Positions 1 to 11,760 of a stretch of DNA of 64,000 nt are shown here, one piece after another. Position numbers and translations under genes: made by a program. This stretch comes from Bombyx mori (lineage: Eukaryota > Arthropoda > Insecta > Lepidoptera > Bombycidae): positions 1,562,501-1,626,500 of the forward strand of contig NC_085130.1 in assembly GCF_030269925.1 (NCBI RefSeq), read 5' to 3'. Every line of letters starts with the position of its first letter. The first letter of the stretch is position 1. The notes under the pieces are model-generated. The model was not told where the DNA came from and ran no database searches. It saw nothing but the letters and a program-made list of their open reading frames with translations.

Positions 1-168
1 TTGAAGGGTCGGGCAGCCGTTGTAACTATAACTTGAGACTTTAGAACTTGTATCTCAAGGTGGGTGGCGCATTTACGTTGTGGATGTCTATGGGCTCCAG
101 TAACCGCTTAACACCAGGTGGGCTGTGAGCTCGTCCACCCATCTAAGCAATAAAAAAAAATAAAAAAT
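1..168 (+). mobile_element. Bm1 SINE, 3' part, cut by window start
   Basis: Begins inside the TTGAAGGGT(G/C)GGGCAGCC body and ends at GCAATAAAAAAAAATAAAAAA. Confidence 0.9.
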
Positions 169-587
169 GTTCCTTTTTTTTTCCAACAACACACCCCATC
201 CCTACACTAAAGCAAACGGTTCGCAAACAAAGCAAAATAAAATCTCACGATTACTGTATTAGCCCGTCCACAGTTGTAAATTGTATACAATATTGGTAGT
301 AACTCACATATGTTATGTATGCGAAAGACTAAAAAAAATATGTATCACTCGTCAGAATTTTTGGTTATTTTTGTTTATTAAGTCTTAGAATAATACAAAC
401 TTTTTCGGTTATATCTTTTTTTTTTGGTCGTCTGTAGCGTTGCAAATTCATGTGATGTTCTTTATAACGTCAATTAGAATACGAATGAACCGGTAGCAAG
501 CCAAATTGTCTTGGCTTCGTCTTAAATGCATGTTGTTTTTTTTTTCCCTCTGGTAGTATTATTTAATAATTTCCAAATTAAATTGAA

Positions 588-837
588 TCTATACTAATAT
601 ATAAATCTACACTGGTTTTTACGGATGTTCCGTTATAACTACTGAACCGTGCATCCGATTGACTTGAAACTTGGTATCCATTTAGAAAATACATGTACTT
701 AATGGATAGGCTAATATTTATATGAGCGTTGGACTCCCTACACCAGTTGCGGGGGCGTTAATGATGAGAATCTTTGTTGGGGTGAGAAATAATAATGTTA
801 ATTTTTAATGCCCAGCGAAGCGGACGGGTACAGCTAG
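588..837 (+). mobile_element. Helitron-like non-autonomous element (type A)
   Basis: Starts TCTATACTAATATATAAATC after an A, and ends CTAG followed by T, the A|TC...CTAG|T pattern of Helitrons. The interior carries the TTACGGATGTTCCGTTATAA block shared with the copy at 52998-53221. An unoccupied related site is visible near 1325-1345. Confidence 0.75.
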
Positions 838-924
838 TATTCAATAAGATTATCAAAAAAAAATGTAAATTATAATAACAAGTCTATACATCTATCTGGT
901 CCTGCTTTAATTTTACTTAATATT

Positions 925-1003
925 CAAATTACAATATTACTAAAAATATTTGAAATACAATTTTAATATAACCTCGTTATTTGTGAACTGACTAGCTATC
1001 AAG
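925..1003 (+). repeat. Local duplication, copy 1
   Basis: AAATTACAATATTACTAAAA through TGTGAACTGACTAGCT, repeated nearly identically at 1638-1712. Confidence 0.8.
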
Positions 1004-1034
1004 CCTGCAGATTTGCTCGCTTAGACTACACTTT

Positions 1035-1312
1035 TATTTATTTATTTTTTATTGCTTAGATGGGTGGACGAGCTCACAGCCCACCTGGTGTTAAGTGGTT
1101 ACTGGAGCCCATAGACATCTACAACGTAAATGCGCCACTCACCATGAGATATAAGTTCTAAGGTCTCAGTATAGTTACAACGGCTACCCCACCCTTCGAA
1201 CCGAAACGCATTACTGCTTCACGGTGGAAATAGGCGGGGTGGTGGTACCTACCCGTGCGGACTCCCAAGAGGTCCTACCACCAGTGATTACGCAAATTAT
1301 AATTTTGTATTT
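1035..1312 (-). mobile_element. Bm1 SINE, 5' truncated
   Basis: Poly(T) end at left; covers tail and body, stopping in the AAATTATAATTTTG segment before the tRNA-like head. Confidence 0.9.
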
Positions 1313-1385
1313 AATAGTTTCCAAATTACATTGAATATAGATTAGATAAGATTATAAAAAAAATATGTAAATTATAATACTTTTT

Positions 1386-1634
1386 TACTGGTGGTAGGAC
1401 CTCTTGTGAGTCCGCGCGGGTGGGTGCCACCACCCTGCCTATTTCTGCCGTGAAGCAGTAATGCGTTTCGGTTTGAAGGGTGGGGCAGCCGTTGTAACTT
1501 TACTTGAGACCTTAGAACTTATATCTCAAGGTGGGTGGTGGCGCATTTACGTCGTAGATGTCTATGGGCTCCAGTAACCGCTTAACACCAGGTGGGCTGT
1601 GAGCTCGTCCTCACATATAAGCAAAAAAAAAAAT
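1386..1634 (+). mobile_element. Bm1 SINE, short form
   Basis: Starts at ACTGGTGGTAGGACCTCTTG and ends in a poly(A). It interrupts the second copy of the local duplication, whose first copy lacks it. Confidence 0.92.
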
Positions 1635-1637
1635 TAA

Positions 1638-1712
1638 AATTACAATATTATTAAAAATATTTGAAATACAATTTTAACATAACCTCGTTGTTTGTGAACT
1701 GACTAGCTGGAC
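1638..1712 (+). repeat. Local duplication, copy 2
   Basis: Counterpart of 925-1003; differs by a few substitutions. Confidence 0.8.
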
Positions 1713-1751
1713 TGATAGGCGCAGACCCATGCTGAGTAGAGTAAGATCTCT

Positions 1752-2185
1752 TTTTTTATTGCTTAGATGTGTGGACGAGAACACAGCCCACCTGGTGTTG
1801 TTAAGTGGTTACTGGAGCCCATAGGCATCTACAAAGTAAATGCGCCACCCACCTCGAGATATAAGTTCTAAGGTCTCAGTATAGTTACAACGGCTACCCC
1901 ACCCTTCAAACCGAAACGCATTACTGTTTCATGGCAGAAAATAGGTAGGGTGGTTACCTACCCGTGCGGACTCACAAGAGATCCTACCACCAGAAATTAC
2001 GCAAATTATAATTTTGCGGGTTTGATTTTTATTACACGATGTTATTCCTTCACCGTGGAAGTCAATCGTGAACATTTGTTAAGTACGTATTTCATTGGAA
2101 AAATTGGTACCCGCCTGCGGGATTCGAACCGTTGCATCGCTAGATACGAATGCACCGGACGTCTTATCCTTTAGGCCACGACGAC
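1752..2185 (-). mobile_element. Bm1 SINE, full length
   Basis: About 434 bp, the reference copy here. Read on the minus strand, it starts GTCGTCGTGGCCTAAAGGAT (a pol III A-box-like segment). A tRNA-like B box (GGTTCGAATCCCGC) follows, then a long body, and it ends in CTAAGCAATAAAAA. Bm1 is the major tRNA-derived SINE of Bombyx. The 3' quarter also resembles the 3' tail of the LINE at 58432-58936. Confidence 0.93.
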
Positions 2186-2542
2186 ACAAAGAGTCTATAT
2201 TCTTTTCCAGAGCTAAAACTATTTCCATAATCCGAATTTTCTCGAAATACGTCAAAATATTTGTTTGGACGTGGTGAGTACGTAACAGACAGAGTTGCTT
2301 TCGTATTTTTTTTACAACGAATATTAGTGTGGATTTTGAATTTGTTATTAACGGTTTTATTAAGCTTACAAATTAACAGAACTGGCGAGGTTGATCGCGT
2401 CGCCAGCCCTGGGTTGAAGTGCGCAATATAACACAATTGAGTTTTATCTGTATCCCGCAACTGTCGGCGTGAATAAATTCATCCACATCATTACGCTGTT
2501 ACACACATGTTACATATCTTTACATTGGCTTTTTATTTATTT

Positions 2543-2695
2543 ATTTTTTATTACCTAGATGGGTGGATGGGCTCACAGCCCACCTGGTGTTAAGTGGCTA
2601 CTGGAACCCATAGACATCTACAACGTAAATGCGCCACCCACCTTGAGATATAAGTTCTAAGGTCTCAAGTATAGTTACAACGGCTGCCCCACCCT
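2543..2695 (-). mobile_element. Bm1 SINE, 3' half
   Basis: Tail plus about 150 bp of body, ending at GCCCCACCCTTTACTC. It faces a plus-strand copy 40 bp away, making an inverted pair. Confidence 0.88.
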
Positions 2696-2734
2696 TTACT
2701 CGGACCACAGTTATCGCAGTCAACTAGCCTTACT

Positions 2735-2978
2735 GGTTGTAGAACGTCTTGTGAGTCCGCACGGGTAGGTACCAACACCCTGCCTCTTTCTACCGTGAAG
2801 CAATAATGCGTTTCGGTTTGAAGGGTGGGGCAGCGCTTGTTACTATACTGAGACCTTAGCACTCATATCTCAAGTTGGGTGACGGCATTTACGTTGTAGA
2901 TGTCTATGGGCTCCAATTAACACTTGACACCAGGTGGGCTGTGAGCCCATCCACCCAGTCTAAGCAATAAAAAAAAAG
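2735..2978 (+). mobile_element. Bm1 SINE, short form
   Basis: Starts ACTGGTTGTAGAACGTCTTG and ends at AAGCAATAAAAAAAAAG; second arm of the inverted pair with 2543-2695. Confidence 0.9.
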
Positions 2979-3382
2979 AACGAAGGACTGAAAATCGCGT
3001 AATATGAAAATGCGTTATAAGAGTACCGTGTTATAAGCGGGATTCCCATCCCTACTAGATGAAACCCGAGATCCTCGTTACAACAGATTACAGATATACG
3101 CGATATCTCGGATATATTCGACTTTTTATCCGTATGATGTAACTTGACATACGAAGATGAGATCGAGCCGATTTTGGGTACGCGCCGTGAGGGTCTTTCT
3201 ATTTCAGTCGAGTGATAAGACATTTACTATCTCGAATCTGTCGGCTGCGATCTATTTTCACTACTTGGGATTATGGTTTATGGCGGGACTTTTTTTCGTT
3301 TCAAAAAATTGTGTACTTCGAAGGAAAAACATTTTCAAATAGTTACTAGTATACTTCTAGAGAAGAGTTTATCGAAATTGAA

Positions 3383-3780
3383 GTCGTCGTGGCCTAACGG
3401 ATATGACGTCCGGCGCATTCGTGTTGAGCGATGCACCGGTGTTTAAATCTCAGGCGGGTATCAATTTTTCTAATGAAATACGTACTCGACAAATGTTCAC
3501 GATTGACTTCCACGGTGAAGGAATAACATCGTGTAATAAAAGTGAAACCCGCAAAATTATACTTTGCGTAATTACTGGTGGTAGGACCTCTTGGGAATCC
3601 GCACGGGTAGGTACCACCACCCCGCACATTTTCTGCCATGAAACAGTAATGCGTTTCAGTTTGAAGGGTGGGGCAGCCGTTGTAACTATACTAAGACCTT
3701 AGAACTTATATCTCAAGGTGGGTGGCGCATTTACGTTGTAGATGTCTATGGGCTCCAGTAACCACTTAGCACCAGGTGGG
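3383..3780 (+). mobile_element. Bm1 SINE with tRNA-like head, 3' end lost
   Basis: Begins GTCGTCGTGGCCTAACGG and keeps the whole body but stops at CACCAGGTGGG without the A-rich tail. Confidence 0.92.
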
Positions 3781-4156
3781 CCTGATATACAATTTATCCA
3801 TATTTCAAAATTCGAATCTACGAAATTAAATAGAATTTTTGTTGGTAGCCGCGCGGAGGAAAAACTAAAAGATTTAATACCTTTTTTTTTTCTTTTCTAA
3901 ATACGAAAATTCTTTGAGCTTAGACACAGACATTGAAACCACTTACGTACGCACGCAAAGAAATTCTCGTTTAACTGTTAACATCTCGGGGAGGTTTCCG
4001 CGTGCCTCTTTTACTGTGACATACGTATTGGAGGAAAGAAAAAAACGAAAAAAAAAAAAAATTCATACACGCCACGCTTGTAATTGTTACACGGTTATGC
4101 GCTCAGCCGAATCCTTCTTTCCTTTGGCAGTTTAGTATTTTTTACTTGTGCCCTAA

Positions 4157-4262
4157 ATTTATTTATTTATTTATAACTTTATATACTTGACAGTATAAAG
4201 GCGGACTTAATGCCATAGGCATTCTCTGACAGTCTACCTTAGGGAGGTGCAGAGAGGAACCT
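4157..4262 (-). repeat. LINE-tail-like repeat
   Basis: TTTATTTATTTATTTATAAC followed by AAAGGCGGACTTAATGCC, resembling an inverted 3' UTR of a non-LTR element; the same block occurs at 9623-9760. Confidence 0.5.
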
Positions 4263-4335
4263 TGGTAGCTGTAGTGTGATAGTGATATTATTTAAACATA
4301 TGTGTATATAAGACATATATAATATTTATAGATAC

Positions 4336-4771
4336 AAATACTCGTTTCGTTTGGAACCTCTGGGTCTGCGGAGGGACTTCGGTTCCCTCTGTATTTTGTA
4401 CCGTATGTTCCATGGGGAGTGCTCTGAGGAATTGTTCGAGATGATACCGGCATCTCGTTTTTACCATCGCACCGCCCGCCACCGGAGTAGAGTTCATCCA
4501 TACTACCTGGAGCCACTGCGGTCATCCACAGTGCGTTTCCAGAGATCTTTTTTGCCACGTACCATCCGGCTATGGAATGAGCTCCCCTCCACGGTGTTTC
4601 CCGAGCGCTATGACATGTCCTTCTTCAAACGAGGCTTGTGGAGAGTATTAGGCGGTAGGCAGCGGCTTGGCTCTGCCCTTGGCATTGCTGAGGTCCATGG
4701 GCGACGGTAACCACTCACCATCAGGTGGGCCGTATGCTCGTCTGCCTACATGTGCAATAAAAAATAATAAT
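4336..4771 (+). mobile_element. Jockey-type LINE, 5'-truncated 3' end
   Basis: Frame 4351-4710 (119 residues) is the C-terminus of a reverse-transcriptase ORF. It includes GLRRDFGSLCILYRMFHGEC, FLPRTIRLWNELPS and GRQRLGSALGIAEVHGRR, then stop. It is followed by a 60-bp 3' UTR ending GTGCAATAAAAAATAATAA. The same ending recurs in seven other places in the window. It is a retrotransposon remnant, not a host gene. Confidence 0.82.
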
Positions 4772-4793
4772 ACTCGTACTTAAATAAATACAT

Positions 4794-5030
4794 ATCGACG
4801 CTTGAAAAGCAAACGTGACTAAGCGACAATAACTACTTTGTACATAAATGATAGACAATAACCATATTCGATGCGCAAAAAATATATATTTCTAGGTCTA
4901 TTAAAATCATTTCAATCCTACAGCTAGATTCGTTAAAATAGATTTTGTTTTCAGGTATTTCAACTTTAAATTAGTCTACTGTAAAGTTCACGCATTGTCG
5001 CTTAGTCACGTTTGCCTTTCAAGCGTCGAT
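4794..5030. mobile_element. MITE with 37-bp terminal inverted repeats
   Basis: Ends ATCGACGCTTGAAA(A/G)GCAAACGTGACTAAGCGACAAT in inverted orientation. ATACAT lies directly outside both ends (4788-4793, 5031-5036), a likely target duplication. The interior is AT-rich and non-coding. Superfamily not assigned. Confidence 0.78.
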
Positions 5031-5407
5031 ATACATAAATATATACATATAAAAATATATATAAATATTATATTATCAATTAGATGACTATGCTAACTCT
5101 CTGAGAAACAGTTCTCGAACCCTCATCTAAATCTGACAATGAAAAAATATACATTTTTGTAACTTATTCGAATCTAAATTGATAATTTCCCTCATCAAGT
5201 CACGACGGACTCGCACAATGCGCTGATTGAATTCATAAAGCAAGTCAGAGCCTTCCTTCATAGGCGGCTCATTTATAAAAATCAAAAAGCTTTTATTTAA
5301 GTAGCAGGCCTACACAGGCGCGCTTTCAATGATGGCTCCCCGTTGTTTCGGAATTCGGGTATTACTCTTTTCAATATAACTATACTACACTGTAACATCC
5401 ACGAGAA

Positions 5408-5733
5408 GTCGTCGCGGCCTAAAGGTTAAGACGTCCGGTGCATTCGTGTTGAGCGATGGACCCGTGTTCGAATCCCAGGCGGGTACCAATTTTTTTAATG
5501 AAATACGTACTCAGCAAATGTTCACGATTGACTTCCACGGCGAAGGAATAACATCGTGTAATAAAAATCAAACCCGCAAAATTATAATTTGAAGGGTGGG
5601 GCAGCCCGTTGTAACTATACTTGAGACCTTAGAACTTATATCTCAAGGTGGGTGGCGCCTTTACGTCATAGGTGTCTATGGGCTCCAGTAACCACTTAAC
5701 ACTAGGTGGGCCGTGATCCATCTATGCAATAAA
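5408..5733 (+). mobile_element. Bm1 SINE with internal deletion
   Basis: Intact head (GTCGTCGCGGCCTAAAGG, B box TGTTCGAATCCCAGG) and intact tail, but the body jumps from AAAATTATAATTT to GAAGGGTGGGG, losing about 110 bp. Confidence 0.92.
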
Positions 5734-5839
5734 AAATAAATTGAGCGTTAGAACGAAATTCACTTCGATTTCATAAATTTCGACTGACCAACGTACAAAC
5801 ATAAGAATGCATGCGGTTCGTAACGAAACATTCCCCTCG

Positions 5840-6200
5840 TGTTTTTTTTATCCTACCTTGTCTGATAGACTTGAGAGTCTATTTCAGCTTCGCCCTAACA
5901 TAAACGTGAGTTCACGGGGCTCAAACCGGAGTGATGCTAACACTGACCCTAGCAAGAGCAGTGCTTCGCAGAATCTACCACCGGATTGGAAACGCGACCC
6001 ACTGAGAAGATCCGCGGAGAAACGCAGTGGGCTGTGTCTGTGAGTTAATTCGCTCGTCGAGCCCTTCGTCGCAAGCGACGGGTTCGACGAGGACGAGGAC
6101 GGTGACCGGTGCTTGTGGTACCTATAAAGCACCGTCAATGCATCGGGAGGATCCGTAATGACGTGTTTTGGGCGACGTCCAGTATTTACCATTCGGTAGT
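5840..6200 (-). repeat. Unnamed 360-bp interspersed repeat U, nearly complete
   Basis: Read on the minus strand, it begins near CGTCGCCCAAAACACGTCAT, passes through CCACTGCGTTTCTCCGCGGA and ends with poly(A). The minus frame is open for 117 codons and shares SLATKGSTSELTHRHSPL-type text with other copies. No protein function is recognised. Confidence 0.75.
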
Positions 6201-6884
6201 TATAAATATTAACTATGTATATAAGTGACTCTTTCATCGTAGTCTTCTACACTTCAAAACTGAAAAACTCGATTATCTCGATAATTTGCATACGGATCAT
6301 AGACCGATCAACACAATTATTTTAATGATTAAACTGATTTTGGGGATTTAAAACGGAGGGAAGATCTTCTACCGAGCGGGTGTAATTGCTCGGTAGACCG
6401 ACTGTCCGAATGTTGTTTTTCGGAACTTGTATATATGCAAACTCATCATGAAAATGTCGTAAGCGAGATTCAGGCGTCTGTCAAATATCTTGTGTTGTAT
6501 GATAGAGATATCTACAGCCACAAATTAATAAAATGATTTGTTTTTCTGTTTGCATTTAAACCGTAGCTTCTTCGAGTTTTTAAGCTAAACGAACATCTGT
6601 TTTAATCTTATTTACAACAACAATAAACGAGATAACTAAAATCGGATGTTCCTTGAAGTGGCACAGACAAAACAGAGTAACATTAAATAACCCTTTACAA
6701 ATATATCTTGATCAAAGTCAGACGTTTGGGGGTCACCGCGTCCCCGAGGGGGAGTTACACGACCCCCGCAGGGCTTATTTAACCCCTAAATAAACAGTGG
6801 CTCCACAGAATTGATAAAAAAAGACAGTACACATCTTTCAAGTAATGTTTCTGTCTAGAAAGATAGATTTACTAAATACTTTTT

Positions 6885-6897
6885 GAAGTTATACTTC
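6885..6897. repeat. GAAGT-N3-ACTTC palindromic motif
   Basis: GAAGTTATACTTC followed by TTTAGGCGCG. One of seven related motifs in the window. Confidence 0.5.
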
Positions 6898-7286
6898 TTT
6901 AGGCGCGTTATGAATAATTGATGAGAGTGAAATTTTACGATGCGCGCGCACCGTGACACAAAATTAACAGAAATGAAGTTGCCCACTAAATCGCTCATTA
7001 CAATACGACCGACGTAGCTTGGCGAGTCTGAATATAGCCGCATGTGAACTTTCCGAACCGTACCGAGAATTACCGAATTTATACGATGTCAAGAAAAGGG
7101 ATGTCCAATACGTGTGTTTGAGGATGTTGTTTAATCGTTTTTTTTTCAAATTGATTAAAATTTAAATTTAAAAAAAAGAAATAAATTTAATAAAAATAAG
7201 GTATAACTTCTTACGCGCGTACATAAGTACACGCACCCTTTTTTTAAATTTGCGACGGTAATCCTCTATGTCAGAGCCATTTAAGG

Positions 7287-7555
7287 TTTTTTTTTTATTG
7301 CTTAGATGAGTGGACGAGCTCACAGCCCACCTGGTGTTAAGTGGTTACTGGAGCCCATAGACATCTACAACGTAAATGCGCCACCCACCTTGAGATATAA
7401 GTTCTAAGGCTGCCCCACCCTTCAAGCCGAAACGCTTACTGCTTCACGGCAGAAATAGGCAGGGCGGTGGTACCTACCCGTGCGGACTCACAAGAGGTCC
7501 TACCACCAGTAATTACGCAAATTATAATTTTGCGGGTTTCATTTTTATTACACGA
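7287..7555 (-). mobile_element. Bm1 SINE, 5' truncated
   Basis: Runs from poly(T) to CATTTTTATTACACGAG, with a 30-bp deletion around the TATAGTTACAACG segment; head absent. Confidence 0.92.
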
Positions 7556-8124
7556 GAGGTCTACAGAGCGGGACGATAAGAAGCATAATTCTAAGATATA
7601 TTTTGAAGCGAAAATCATTTTGAAACAAATTCGTATGCAGTTTTGTTTTTCTTGATCTGGATTATATGTAATAATCACTATTGAATTGCGACCTATACCA
7701 AAACCGTACTAAATATCAAATCAGTCCAACACCACACGCGAACGCGTCATAAACAAACAAAGAAACGCTACATTCATCTAGATAAAACCACTAACAATAC
7801 GAAATATTCTATATGAAAATGTTGAAGCCCATATGAATAAACTGTGCTCTGCTAATTATTTTCCACACAAACTGTTCTATATCTTCTTTCTATCTTTGAT
7901 GACCCAGAAACAAAAAGGAAAAAAGAAATGGTCCAATAATGAATACAAATCGAGATAAACATGGAATCGGATTGATATATATCTTCATGGGCATATTAGA
8001 ACGTATGCACAGATTTTTTTCACTGAAGCAAACATTTACCTCACGTTTAAAGCATTTGCCACTCGATACTGGATAAAGTTGAATTAACAGAAATTATTTG
8101 TATTATAATTCTTTTATTTATTGT

Positions 8125-8300
8125 CTTTGTAGGTAACGAGCCCATCTGATGGTTAGTGGTTACCGTCGCCCATGGACATCAGCAACGCCAGGAGCAGAAC
8201 TAAATCGCTTCCTACCGACAAGAACTCTGTACATGCCTCGTTTGAAGAAGGACATCGCATGGAACTCGGGAAACACCGTAGAGGTAAGTTCATTTTAGAG
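8125..8300 (-). mobile_element. Jockey-type LINE 3' end fragment
   Basis: Minus strand carries the GACGGTAACCACTAACCATC tail and upstream coding remains corresponding to the FFKRGM..GRKRF region. Diverged, no open frame. Confidence 0.65.
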
Positions 8301-8500
8301 CCGGATTGTAATTGTGTGTTATTATTTGATTTCTAATATTGAAATACATATTTTACACAAAGAAAAGTATTTATGAAGGCGAACTTAATTCAAACCAGAG
8401 CTTTCTTTTATATAATCAAAGCGAAATATGATATACGGAGATATGTATGAATGAAGTGTACAAATTCAAAAGCATTGTATTCTAAATCTTGCAAAATAAT

Positions 8501-8700
8501 TTATTTTTTATCGCTGAGATGGGTGGTGGACGAGCTTACGGGACACGTAATGTTAAGCGGTTACCGGAGTCCATAGATATCTATAACATAAATGCCGCCA
8601 CCCACAGATATGAGTCCTAAGGTCTCAGTTGTTACAATACAACGGCTGCCCCACCCTTCAAACCGAAATTTACATTACTGCTTCAGGGCAGAAATAGACA
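8501..8700 (-). mobile_element. Bm1 SINE, diverged 3' half
   Basis: ATGGGTGGTGGACGAGCTTA through CAGGGCAGAAATAGACA, with many substitutions; an old copy. Confidence 0.82.
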
Positions 8701-9113
8701 GTAGACTGGACTATTCTAGTTAATAAAACATCCTCCTATAACACGGTAGATATGTTCCTACAAAGACCCGTGTTGTGCAAAATCGCGTTATATGAGACTA
8801 GAAGCCAGTACAAAAGCGACAGTAAATTTTCTGAATTACGCTTCTCAACTATATGCCTGTATATATATTTTTTTACCTATTATACATAAAAAATAAGCAA
8901 TAAAATGTCAGTTATTCCCGTATATTGTGTGTTCATAGTGCATAATGTAATTTTCCAAAATATCCTTTTAAACAAAAATCTAGGTCTCGTGTTGTAAAAG
9001 TACCGTGTTATAAAGAGGGTTTTGGGGAATTTTGGAACGAAGTTCCTTACGGGACGATGCGGAGGGGTACCCTAGCCGGGAAAAAACGTCCGTAACGTAA
9101 GATTTTTATTAGT

Positions 9114-9206
9114 AATATGCACACAGTGTACGACTTAACTTTGTAATAACGTACAAATTAGTAATGCACTGAGTGTACGACTTAACTTTGTAATAACGTA
9201 CAAAAA
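9114..9206 (+). repeat. Two-copy tandem repeat, period about 50 bp
   Basis: GTGTACGACTTAACTTTGTA-ATAACGTACAAA occurs twice in succession. Confidence 0.75.
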
Positions 9207-9622
9207 CTAACATATTTTTTTATTATTCATTGACCACGATCATTACATAAGATAAACATAAGATAAACAACCGTGAATGAAGTGTACCACAATAAGTTCG
9301 CACGTTACCGAATGACCGTGGGTTGTTGCGAAACCTCCAGATTTATTTTCTTTATACCTCGAATAGAACTTAAAATTAATATTTTTATAATAAGGAACTT
9401 TGTTCCTGTCCGGTGTCCCACGACACCACACATCTTATTTATTTTCGCGTTAGAGCGGAACCGCGTTATAAAATACCGTGTTATAGGAGGGTTACCTGCA
9501 CATCAAATACTAGAGACACTAGTTGGGATGAAATTAGGAGATGCGGGGTTAAAAAGGTAGTAACTGAGTCGTTTTTTCTTCCCACAGTTTGAAGTACACC
9601 TACGTTCAATACGGATTTCTTT

Positions 9623-9760
9623 ATTTATTCAACTTCATCAGGTATTCAGGTACAATGGCGGACTTAATGTCTGAGGCAATCTCTACCAACTAAAGGGTAC
9701 AATGGCGGACTTTATGTCTGACGTATTCTCTACCAGTCAACCAAAGGTGGTGTAGAGAGT
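9623..9760 (-). repeat. LINE-tail-like repeat with internal duplication
   Basis: Like 4157-4262, but the GGTACAATGGCGGACTTAATG unit is present twice (about 9648 and 9695). Confidence 0.5.
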
Positions 9761-10683
9761 CCTGTAGTAGGTGTATTACTTTTTGCGAAAATTAAAAAAT
9801 TCATAATAATATTATATATACATATCGGCGCAGGCGCCAGGGATGGCTAAGCGGTAGTTTCGTCATCACTCGTATTTGTTTGATCTCGGTTTATAAAAAG
9901 TCAATAAAACCTTTTGAATAATAATTATTGAAACGGAACTTTCACAATTACAGGGTAAAACGACAGTTTCACCGACTGACTGACTGCCAGAGACTCACCG
10001 ACTGAGTAGGACGGACCGTCTGATACGGACTGAATGACTGTCTGACACGGAATGCCACGACTCTGTCCACGTACCGCCATTTTATACTGTGGCGTTACGG
10101 AGTCTACCCTACATTTTGTGATATTTATCAAAACAACATTTCATCATTTAAAATAATAGTCAAAACAACGTCTTAATGTTACTAAAAGTCGTTAACCACG
10201 ACATACATAATATAATATACAATTTTTGTTGTTTATATTGTTGTTTTCTACCTATTTCATAATTATCTAGCGGCATAGCTATTTATGTCATAAATTTACT
10301 AAACTCAGTGGCATCCCTTAACCAATTTTGCCGAGTAATAGTAAAAAAAAAATTACGATGGTTTCTTCCGTTTATCAATGGAACCCCGAAAACCGTCTCG
10401 TTCATTACTTCATTAACCTTTCACCCAATTCTCTTGTTTCTTTTTCACCTGATGACGGAATTATCTAAGCAAAATCACGAATCTTTTAACCTCACAAACA
10501 AGTTAAAACTTCTTTGAGGGATTCAACTTTTTTTTGTACTAAATCTCATCTCGCAGGATTTTCTTCTTTGAAAGTTTTAATGAGGACAACCCTGTTCATA
10601 AAACGACGAAGGTATTTATTATCAACTTTCGAATTAGAGAGCTATTTTTGTACACCTACTCGACATTATTTCAGTTTCTAAAC

Positions 10684-10927
10684 TTTTTTTTATTCCTTAG
10701 ATGGGTGGACGAGCTCATAGTCCACCTGGTGTTAAGTGGTTACTGGAGCTCATAGACATCTACAACGTAAATACGCCACCCACGTTGAGATATAAGTTCT
10801 AAAGTCTCAGTATAGTTACAACGGCTGCCCCACCCTTCAAACCGAAACGCATTACTGCTTCACGGCAGAAAATAGGTAGGGTGGTGGTACCTACCCGCGC
10901 GGACTCACAAGAGGTCCTATCACCAGT
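10684..10927 (-). mobile_element. Bm1 SINE, short form
   Basis: From TTTTTTTATTCCTTAGATGG to GAGGTCCTATCACCAGTA; the 5' end is at the recurrent TACTGGTG start point. Confidence 0.92.
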
Positions 10928-11488
10928 ATAGTGGTGGAAAAATAGAAGTGGAAAGAAAGAGGCCAAGAGGGCATAGCCACATGGTCTCTCTTTTTTATCG
11001 TTCCCTCGTAGCTAAGGATCGCGATCACATGTTACTTTCCTCCATAGTTTTCGGTCAAGAATGGCATGGAACGCATGGCATAGAATACCATCAATCGCTT
11101 TCTTTAGATCTAGATCTGACCTGGCTGGTGTTTTGCCCACGGCGTGCTTGCCTTCTACGCGACCCAAAATTATATATAAGCTTCTCTAATTCACGTCTGG
11201 TCCAATCCAATTACGATGACATTGGACTCGAGCATCCAATGTCGCTATCCACTGCGCAGAGGTCAGGAAAGAATGGTGTAACATAGTCTCAACAAAAATG
11301 CTCCATTAACGTCACGACCTCCGGTAGTGCGGAACACAATCCAAGGAGGATGAGGATCTTGAGGAGATGACGTCATACATTCATTCTTGTAATAGTGACT
11401 AGTGTAATAAAACAAGCAATATACATCAAAAAGGCAATTTGAGGGCTAATAAAAGATTCCCGCAGTCACGATCATCAGTTCAGGATTC

Positions 11489-11760
11489 CTCTATTAAAAA
11501 TAAATTTTAATAAATTTGAATTAATAATAGTATAAGAAAAAATTATTTTATTGTAAAAAAAAGCATGAGGTGCTTTTCAGGATATTATCAAAATAACCCT
11601 TCTACTCATATCTACTGATACCATGTACCCCAGACTTTTTTTACAACAAAATCATTTATTCTTACACCATTTTTAAATCAAATTTATTAAAATTTATTTT
11701 CTATTTTTTAGTTGGATTTTCTATAAAAGCGTATTTTTTTAGTTTTTTTAAACTATTATG
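11489..11760. repeat. AT-rich element with imperfect inverted ends
   Basis: AAAATAAATTTTAATAAATT near 11490 is mirrored by AAATTTATTAAAATTTATTT near 11680. The right arm recurs at 14205-14290 and, inverted, at 21405-21498. Probably a MITE, but the outer limits are uncertain. Confidence 0.5.

Noticed and set aside
3403..3702. Repeated 60-100 codon frames in Bm1 copies
   Set aside because: They are non-coding SINE sequence that happens to be open in several copies.
4351..4710. 119-codon open frame as a host gene
   Set aside because: It is the C-terminus of a LINE reverse-transcriptase ORF with the LINE 3' UTR and poly(A); near-identical frames recur at 41633 and 58510.
10948..11286. 112-codon frame as a gene or LINE C-terminus
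   Set aside because: VERKRPRGHSH and LVAKDRD are faintly LINE-like, but the rest shows no family pattern; too weak to call.
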